A stretch of DNA of 32,092 bases. It comes from Myxococcales bacterium (GTDB lineage: Bacteria > Myxococcota_A > Polyangia > GCA-2747355). The stretch spans positions 1 through 32,092 of the forward strand of contig JAGQIK010000695.1 of assembly GCA_020431405.1 (NCBI GenBank), given 5' to 3'. The position numbers and the translations under genes were made by a program. Positions 27,401 to 32,092 of this stretch are shown here, piece after piece; the stretch's first letter is position 1; each line of letters opens with the position of its first letter. Below the pieces are notes generated by a model. It was not told the DNA's origin, ran no database searches, and saw nothing but the letters and a program-made list of their open reading frames with translations.

Positions 27401-30400
27401 AGCACGAGGTCCTTGTGGCGCTTCTCGGCGCGCAGCAGGCGCGCCAGCGGCTCGAAGCCGGGGCCGTCGGCGCCCGTCTCCTGCACCAGCTCGCGCAGCG
27501 TGGCGATGGCGCCGGCGCTGTCTTCCACATCGCGGCGCTGGATCTCGGCGATCTCCAGGCGCAGCGCGGTGCGCTTGGCCTGGTCGGCGGCCTTGAGCTC
27601 CATGCGCAGCCAGCGCAGGCGCAGGCTCGGCTCGGTGATGCTCAGCACCAGACCCTCGAGACCGGTGCGCGCGTCGGTCTGCTCGGCGTCGAGCTCGAGC
27701 ACGGTGCCGTAGGCTTCGAGCGCGCCCTCGGGGTCGCCGAGGTGCTGCTCGCTGATGCTCGCGATCTCGAGCAGCCGCGGGATGCGGTTGCCTTCCTCGG
27801 GTGCCAGATGCACCCATTGGTGCAGGCGGTCGCGCAGGTCGCGCCACTCGTTGCGCTCGCGGTGCCAGGCGATCATCACCTCCAGCGATCGCACCTCGTC
27901 CTGCTTGAGCGCCAGCAGCCGGCGATGGATGTCGATCGCGCGCTGCGGCTGATTCAGCTTCTGCTCGTAGATCTCGGCGATGCGCCGCAGCAGCGAGAGC
28001 GTCTGCTCGTGGTCATCGCTGCCGGCGGCGGCCATTCGCAGCGTGCTGGCCAGCGCCTCGTAGCGGTCGATCTTGCCGGCCAGCGAGTCGAGCTTGTCGG
28101 CGAGGTCGACGGCGCTGGGGTTCATCACGAACGCCTCGGAGTACAGCACGAAGGCGCGATCGAGATCGCCGAGCTTGTCCTCGTAGAGCGCGGCGGTGAC
28201 GGCCAGCTCGTCAGCCGAGCGTCGCTCCTGCGGCGCGAGCTGCGCCGCTTCGAGCACTGGCAGCAGCCAGTCCCATCCCTTGAGGCCCTCGGCGTCGCCG
28301 GTGAGCGCCTTGAGCAGGTCGAGATCCTCGGGCGCCAGGCGGAAGCGGCGCACCAGCATGTCGAAGGCGAGCTGCTGCTGCTTGAGCTTCTTGCGCGCTA
28401 CGTGCTCGCGTCGATCGAGCAGCGCGATGCGGTCCTTGTTGGACGTGGTGCGGTCCCACAGCTGCGCAAGCACCGCGTCGAGCTCGTTCCACAGGTAGTG
28501 CGCGCCGGCGAGACGCTCGAGCTCGGCGAGCGCGTCGCTGTCGACCGGGTCGAGCTCGACGATGCGGCGCACCTCGTGAAACGCGCGCAGCGGCGCCTCG
28601 AGCTTCTTTTCGCAGATCGCGGCGCGGCGGCGCAGCACCTTCTTGCGCTCGCCGATCTTGAACTCCGCCGTGGTGAGGCGATCGAGCACGGCGAGCAGGT
28701 CTTCGAAGCGTTTGGTCGGCTCGGCGAGCCGCTCGAGCTGCGAGAGCACCTTGCTTGCCTGATCGGGCGCGAGCAGCGCGCTCTGCAGCGCGAGATAGCC
28801 GCGCGGCGCGTCTTCGAGGTGCTCCTCGCAGACCTTGGCCAGCTGCTCGAGCACTTCGAGGCGCTCGTCGTCGTCTTTGGCCTGGCAGCAGAGCTGGATC
28901 AACACCGCCGCGTGCTCGGGCCACAGCTTGGCGTCCTGCTGCGCCTCGGCTTGCAGCTCGGCGAGCACCGCCCAGTCGCCGTCGCCGAGAAACAACACGC
29001 GCCGCAGCAGGAAGAAGCGCTTGATGTGCTCCTTGTCAGGCACCAGCGCGAGGCAGCGGCGCAAGAGGTCGATGCGGCGCTTGCTGTCGACGACCAGCAC
29101 GCTGGCGTGGTCGAGCGCGCCGGCGGCCTTGCCGGCCTGATCGGCGCCGGCGTAGATGTCGACCAGCTGGCCGAGTGCCTGCTGGTTGGTGGGCTCCCAG
29201 CGCAGGATGCGCTCGTAGGTGGCGGCTGCTGCCTTGGGCACCTCGAGCGCGCGCCAGATGTCGGCGATCTGCAGCGCCAGCGCCACGCGCTCGCCGACGT
29301 CGTCGACGGCGCGGATCTGCTGCTCTAGCGTGGCGATCAGCTCGCGGCGATTCTCGAGCGACGAGTAGTGTCCGGCCAGCGCCGAGAGCGCCTGCTTGTC
29401 GAGCGGCGCGAAGTCGAGCACGCGACGCCAGGCTTCTACCGAGCGCTCGGGCTCTTTGAAGTTCTCGTCGAGGTTCTCGGCGGCGAGGCGACACAGCTTC
29501 TGCGCGCGCTCGACGTCGTCGGTAAGCCAGATCTGGCGCATCAGCGCCGAGTTGAGCGACTCGAAGTCGCCGCGGCGCCGGTGAAGCTGCGTCAGCTCCT
29601 CGCGCACGAGCAGGTCGCTCGGGTCGAGCGCGAGGATCTCTTTCCAGCACGCCTCGGCGCGTTCGTCGTCGCCCATGCGGCGCGCGTAGTGGTCGCCCAG
29701 CGCGCGCAACAGATCGATGCGCCGGCGCGGCTCTTTGATCAGGTTGAGCTGCCCCTCGAGCGCGCGCGCCACGCCGCGCAGGTCGCCGAGCTTCTCGTAG
29801 AGTCGAGCCAGCGCCTCGAAGGAGCCGAGGTGCTCGGCGTCGATGCTGATGCGGCGCTCCCACAGCTTGACCGCGTGCTCGGCGTTCTTCTCGTGCTCCT
29901 CGGCGATTTCAGCGGCTTCGGCGAGCAGCGCACCGCGCTGGTCGTCATCGGCGACGGAGTCGGCCTTGGCCACCAGCAGCGACAGCAGCTCGTCCCACTT
30001 GCCGGTGCGCGTGAGGTACTCGCGCTTGCGCGTGGTGCCGTCGTGGTTGCTGGGGTCGACATCGAGGATGCGGTTGTACGCGGCGACGGCCTGCTCGAGC
30101 CGGTCGGCGCGCCACAGCTTGTCGGCGACGAGCTGCTGCAGGTCGAGCGCCGCCTCGGCCGGCACGGCGCCGTCGTTGGCGGCCTGCTTGCCGAGCCGCT
30201 CGAGCGCGTCCCAGTCGGAACGCTGCGCGTACACGCGCGCCAGCTGCAGCGTGGCGATGGGATCCTGCGGGCTGCGCTCGACGATCTGCTCGAGCACCCG
30301 CGAGGCCTCGTCGGCAGCCTGCTCGCCCGAGAGCTTGACCTCGGCCAGCTCGCGCAGCGCCACCAGCTGCGCCGGGCCCTCGAGGCGGTCGGCGCGCTCG

Positions 30401-31584
30401 CGCAGAAACGCCGCCATCTCCGACCAGCGACCGGTGAGACGATAGAGCCGCGTCAGCTCGCGCGACGCGTCGTCCATCGCGTCGCCGAGGTGCCACAGGC
30501 GCTCCCAGGCTTTGATCGCGAGGTCGACCTGCTTGAGCTGCTGCTGCGCGATGTCGGCCGCGCGCCGCGTCCAGCTCAAGCGGTCGTTGGGATCCCACGT
30601 CTCGTCGACGGCGCCCGCGTAGAGGTGATACATCTCCGACCAGGCGCGCTTGCTCTCGAAGCGCTCGGCGAGATAGCGCAGCGTCTGCTTGTCGGCGGGG
30701 TCGATCTTCGCTAGCTCGACGAATGCCTGCTCGGCGCGGCGCGTGTCCTTGAGGCGGTCACGGTAGATCTTGGCCAGGTCGAGCAGCAGCGACTTGCGCG
30801 TCTCGGCGACGGCAAACGGCGAGTGCATCAGCGCGTTGCCGGTGATCGCGGCGAGCTTCTTCCAGCCACCCACGCGCGCGAGCTTCTGCGCCACCGACTG
30901 GAAGATCTTGTAGCTGGTCAGCCAAGTGTTTTCGCCCTCGGGCAGCGGGCCGTCGTGCGGCAGCACGTCGAGCTCCACCGCCATGGTGGGCGGACGGCGG
31001 CTCGTCTGCGAGGCGGTGGTCTCGCGGCTGGCGGTCTCGCGGCTGGGGCGGCGCTCCTCGCGCGCTGGCTCGGCGCGCGGTGGTGGCTCGGAAGGCGCCG
31101 ACGCCGCGGCGACCGCCTGCGAGGCGCGCCGCTCGCGCACTTCGGGGGCGCCCTCGGTGACGCGGCCGGAGCGCGAGCGCTCCTCGGGCGCCGGCTCGGC
31201 CTGCGGCGCCGGTGCCGGCTCGATCGGCTCGGGCGCCAGCTCGGCGGGGGGCATCGTCGTGATCGCCGTGCGCTGCGCCTCGGGCGGCGCCGCGTCGAAC
31301 GAGGAGACGGCAGGCGGCGGCTCGGGGGCGGGCGCCTCGAGCGCCGCGACGGCGGCCACCGACTCGTCCATGTCGATGTCGATGCTCAGCTCCGACGAGT
31401 CGATGTTCCACATCTCGTCGGTGGTGCTCGGCTGCAGCCCGCCCGCGAGCAGGCTCTGCGCGCGGATCTCGCCGGGGTGATCCTCTACGCCCGTGTCGCT
31501 CTCTTCCTCGTCGAAGTCCTGACCCCAAGCATCGAGGTCGTCAGCGTCTGGGCTGGATTGATCGCGGCGAAGGTCGTCGGCCAT
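24406..31584 (-). CDS. Giant tetratricopeptide-repeat protein (2392 residues)
   Basis: One unbroken 7.2-kb gene. Residues 1-200 are acidic and then Pro/Glu/Ala/Arg-rich, probably disordered. From about 200 to 2090 runs a solenoid of tetratricopeptide-like repeats, for example WKEILALDPSDLLVREELTQLHRR and YERILRWEPTNQQALGQLVDIY, often alternating with helices of the type RIDLLRALGDHYARRMGDDERAEACW. The last 280 residues are a separate domain with segments such as GFLFAYALALIRPGHRALAALPLDAREQL. No signal peptide or membrane segment is visible, so it should be cytoplasmic and act as a scaffold. The ATG has a GAGAG-type ribosome-binding sequence. It lies between a hybrid kinase gene upstream and an envelope lipoprotein 2 nt downstream, all on one strand. 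The function is unknown. Its strong Leu/Ala/Glu/Arg periodicity also creates long false frames on the other strand. Confidence 0.92.
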   Translation of the reverse strand: MADDLRRDQSSPDADDLDAWGQDFDEEESDTGVEDHPGEIRAQSLLAGGLQPSTTDEMWNIDSSELSIDIDMDESVAAVAALEAPAPEPPPAVSSFDAAPPEAQRTAITTMPPAELAPEPIEPAPAPQAEPAPEERSRSGRVTEGAPEVRERRASQAVAAASAPSEPPPRAEPAREERRPSRETASRETTASQTSRRPPTMAVELDVLPHDGPLPEGENTWLTSYKIFQSVAQKLARVGGWKKLAAITGNALMHSPFAVAETRKSLLLDLAKIYRDRLKDTRRAEQAFVELAKIDPADKQTLRYLAERFESKRAWSEMYHLYAGAVDETWDPNDRLSWTRRAADIAQQQLKQVDLAIKAWERLWHLGDAMDDASRELTRLYRLTGRWSEMAAFLRERADRLEGPAQLVALRELAEVKLSGEQAADEASRVLEQIVERSPQDPIATLQLARVYAQRSDWDALERLGKQAANDGAVPAEAALDLQQLVADKLWRADRLEQAVAAYNRILDVDPSNHDGTTRKREYLTRTGKWDELLSLLVAKADSVADDDQRGALLAEAAEIAEEHEKNAEHAVKLWERRISIDAEHLGSFEALARLYEKLGDLRGVARALEGQLNLIKEPRRRIDLLRALGDHYARRMGDDERAEACWKEILALDPSDLLVREELTQLHRRRGDFESLNSALMRQIWLTDDVERAQKLCRLAAENLDENFKEPERSVEAWRRVLDFAPLDKQALSALAGHYSSLENRRELIATLEQQIRAVDDVGERVALALQIADIWRALEVPKAAAATYERILRWEPTNQQALGQLVDIYAGADQAGKAAGALDHASVLVVDSKRRIDLLRRCLALVPDKEHIKRFFLLRRVLFLGDGDWAVLAELQAEAQQDAKLWPEHAAVLIQLCCQAKDDDERLEVLEQLAKVCEEHLEDAPRGYLALQSALLAPDQASKVLSQLERLAEPTKRFEDLLAVLDRLTTAEFKIGERKKVLRRRAAICEKKLEAPLRAFHEVRRIVELDPVDSDALAELERLAGAHYLWNELDAVLAQLWDRTTSNKDRIALLDRREHVARKKLKQQQLAFDMLVRRFRLAPEDLDLLKALTGDAEGLKGWDWLLPVLEAAQLAPQERRSADELAVTAALYEDKLGDLDRAFVLYSEAFVMNPSAVDLADKLDSLAGKIDRYEALASTLRMAAAGSDDHEQTLSLLRRIAEIYEQKLNQPQRAIDIHRRLLALKQDEVRSLEVMIAWHRERNEWRDLRDRLHQWVHLAPEEGNRIPRLLEIASISEQHLGDPEGALEAYGTVLELDAEQTDARTGLEGLVLSITEPSLRLRWLRMELKAADQAKRTALRLEIAEIQRRDVEDSAGAIATLRELVQETGADGPGFEPLARLLRAEKRHKDLVLVLRDRARAAEPRDEKLESLDEALLVCHEHFAEREPELREELYRFVLELRPQDRAVRVRLSRLLRSAGRFDDLCKLLDEQMDNLDEHDKIDSLYEMARICQLNLDDSERAQGYWKRIIDGHPQHKEGALLAMARLARHAGDMVKYVDLRHQQAKGLSPTESALVLCHLAEVCDETPELNDKMVPFYREARGVDPDNQPAMEALKGIGRRRKSLRPAAALLPMEGERELEPAERAKRLKALGDGSAESDVPQAISWYQRAVAIDPDGAEAWEALAAACERAADPEGLYRAGRSWVMAVERTSKIDHEALKDEADRLYLLALGAQSANHPDVYARAVQRAYELTPNHAPAALARAEKLIESNNIEQAHELLDEILSHYKDDLADEQRFTAHYARGVTLRRLERRDEAIDDFREALHIEPLGADCLEAIGDAQAEAGRVAAALEYLIRALTVVENEADRANLYYRIGVLWEDGIGRAEEAGACYEQALSDGLPEDDPRHRDLLHRALRHYQRTGRLDESDAVVDGLLPTAEDADELATLWQVRGEIFAARDGGEDEAIEAFDMALSYDPSRQPARDGLVEVLERREDWQQVLQVLEASCDSGTPEQRSESLRRMALICSAKLGDRERCEQYLRQSVDALPTREALSQLDEMYGNDPSRREERVDVLGLLVAFGPPWFTRTLELAKLLLADNKRWAWTMMSPLLGVSQVEPDIKAVVQAMRKEYERPPMYCPRPEDFQMLMHRDAIDALAGVLAQLETMVRPLGTTSVEDAGDGAAIAISPQTSLGKAFSAVASQLGFDDVTLHRTQDLPESVVVVNSDPAAVVVRTEVMQQLVHAEVGFLFAYALALIRPGHRALAALPLDAREQLVPALWRALGFSSDAGKQVTRLSDRIREAVDEGTRAAWAEQLEQWADVSPLELGRRYWLGVRKSARRAGLLAGADLRQAFRVVSRLETDVTRPRVVARIEELDEYVDSSPILQDLVAFAASPSFGKLMANAQTANV

Positions 31585-31674
31585 CGGTCTCTCACTTGAT
31601 CGCGCAAGCGCGCGTCGCCCCGCGAGATGGGAGCGCGGCGAAGAGGACGCATCGTGCAGATTAACGTCGTTATC

Positions 31675-32092
31675 TTAACGAGTTTGCGCGACGCTGGGAA
31701 CCGTAGATGCGTCGGCGCGCGAGCGCGGAGACGCCAGCGCGAGCACCTCGTCGAGGCGTGACTCGTCGAGCGGCTTGGCCAGATACTCGTCCATGCCTCG
31801 CGCGATGCAGCGCTCGCGCTCGCCGCTCATGGCGTTGGCCGTCAGCGCGACCACCAGCAGCTCGCGCTCGCCCAGCGCGCGGATCTCGCGCGTGGCGGCA
31901 AAGCCGTCGAGCCGCGGCATCTGCACGTCCATCAGCACCATATCGAACGGCTCGCGCGCGCGCCGGCTCTTGACCGCGTCGACCGCCTCGCGGCCGTCGG
32001 CCACCACCACCACCTCGCAGCCGCGGCGCTCGAGCATCTTGCGCGCCACGAGCTGATTGACGGGGTTGTCTTCGGCGATGAGGACGCGCAGC
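31675..32092 (-). CDS. Hybrid sensor histidine kinase, C-terminal receiver domain (partial)
   Basis: The gene enters from the right edge and ends at TAA 31675-31677. The visible 138 residues are a complete receiver domain: LRVLIAEDNPVNQLVARKMLE at the edge (acidic pocket Glu-Asp), the phospho-acceptor Asp in VLMDVQMPRLDG, the switch Thr in VALTANAM and the Lys in YLAKPLD. The EDNPVNQ signature is typical of receivers attached to hybrid kinases of the BarA/ArcB kind, so the kinase core presumably lies outside the window. A short disordered tail follows. The gap to the TPR gene (90 bp) includes an AT-rich patch, 31661-31680, with two TTAACG repeats, possibly promoter DNA; I could not define -35 and -10 boxes there. 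Confidence 0.92.
   Translation of the reverse strand, partial: LRVLIAEDNPVNQLVARKMLERRGCEVVVVADGREAVDAVKSRRAREPFDMVLMDVQMPRLDGFAATREIRALGERELLVVALTANAMSGERERCIARGMDEYLAKPLDESRLDEVLALASPRSRADASTVPSVAQTR

Noticed and set aside
24856-29328. A 1490-residue open frame on the plus strand opposite the TPR gene
   Set aside because: It has no domain or ribosome-binding site. Its biased composition (Val, Leu, Arg, Gln, His, Gly) is what the antisense of a GC-rich Glu/Ala/Leu/Arg protein gives. The minus-strand frame has clear TPR repeats.

Overview
The window is 32 kb of high-GC, densely packed chromosomal DNA, most likely from a member of the Myxococcota (delta-proteobacterial, myxobacterial type). 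The best single sign is a secreted beta-helix protein (5803-7320) ending in a Cys-Cys, hydrophobic segment and Arg cluster of the MYXO-CTERM sorting type. Also consistent are an FHA-domain sigma54 activator, several lipoproteins with Ca-binding repeats, PilZ and HDOD proteins and a 2392-residue TPR protein. I recognise 21 protein genes, two of them cut by the window edges. I see no tRNA, rRNA, CRISPR array, transposase or phage gene. Gaps between genes are short; the largest is 269 bp.

Layout. (1) 1-722: 3' end of an L-lactate permease gene. (2) 754-3203: an FHA/sigma54-dependent activator and a convergent PP2C phosphatase. Between them lies an imperfect inverted-repeat element built on CCTCGGG heptamers. 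The phosphatase has a good -24/-12 sigma54 promoter match, with two copies of a 23-bp near-palindromic site upstream. This suggests a phospho-signalling feedback circuit. (3) 3376-8487: a vWA/TSP3-repeat lipoprotein, a divergent sirtuin, the beta-helix MYXO-CTERM protein, and a radical-SAM/SPASM-like protein that has lost the SAM-cluster cysteines. (4) 8564-13881: carA, carB and a short Ppx/GppA phosphatase, with carB and ppx overlapping. (5) 13933-18043: an HDOD protein with a PilZ-like tail, then on the other strand a PilZ protein, an alpha/beta-hydrolase lipoprotein and a ChaC-like gamma-glutamylcyclotransferase. (6) 18239-21163: three exported proteins of unknown function. (7) 21167-31584, minus strand: a giant TPR protein, a Ca-motif lipoprotein and a TonB-dependent receptor, in that transcription order. 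(8) 31675-32092: C-terminal receiver domain of a hybrid histidine kinase running off the right edge.

The only clear housekeeping block is carbamoyl-phosphate synthesis; the rest is signalling (FHA/PP2C, PilZ/HDOD, receiver) and cell-envelope or exported proteins. Several starts have no Shine-Dalgarno sequence but a -10-like hexamer 6-8 nt upstream, suggesting leaderless transcripts. I see no classical hairpin-plus-U-tract terminators. The strongest leads for new biology are the FHA/sigma54/PP2C circuit, the cysteine-less radical-SAM-like protein, and the TPR-lipoprotein-receptor cluster.
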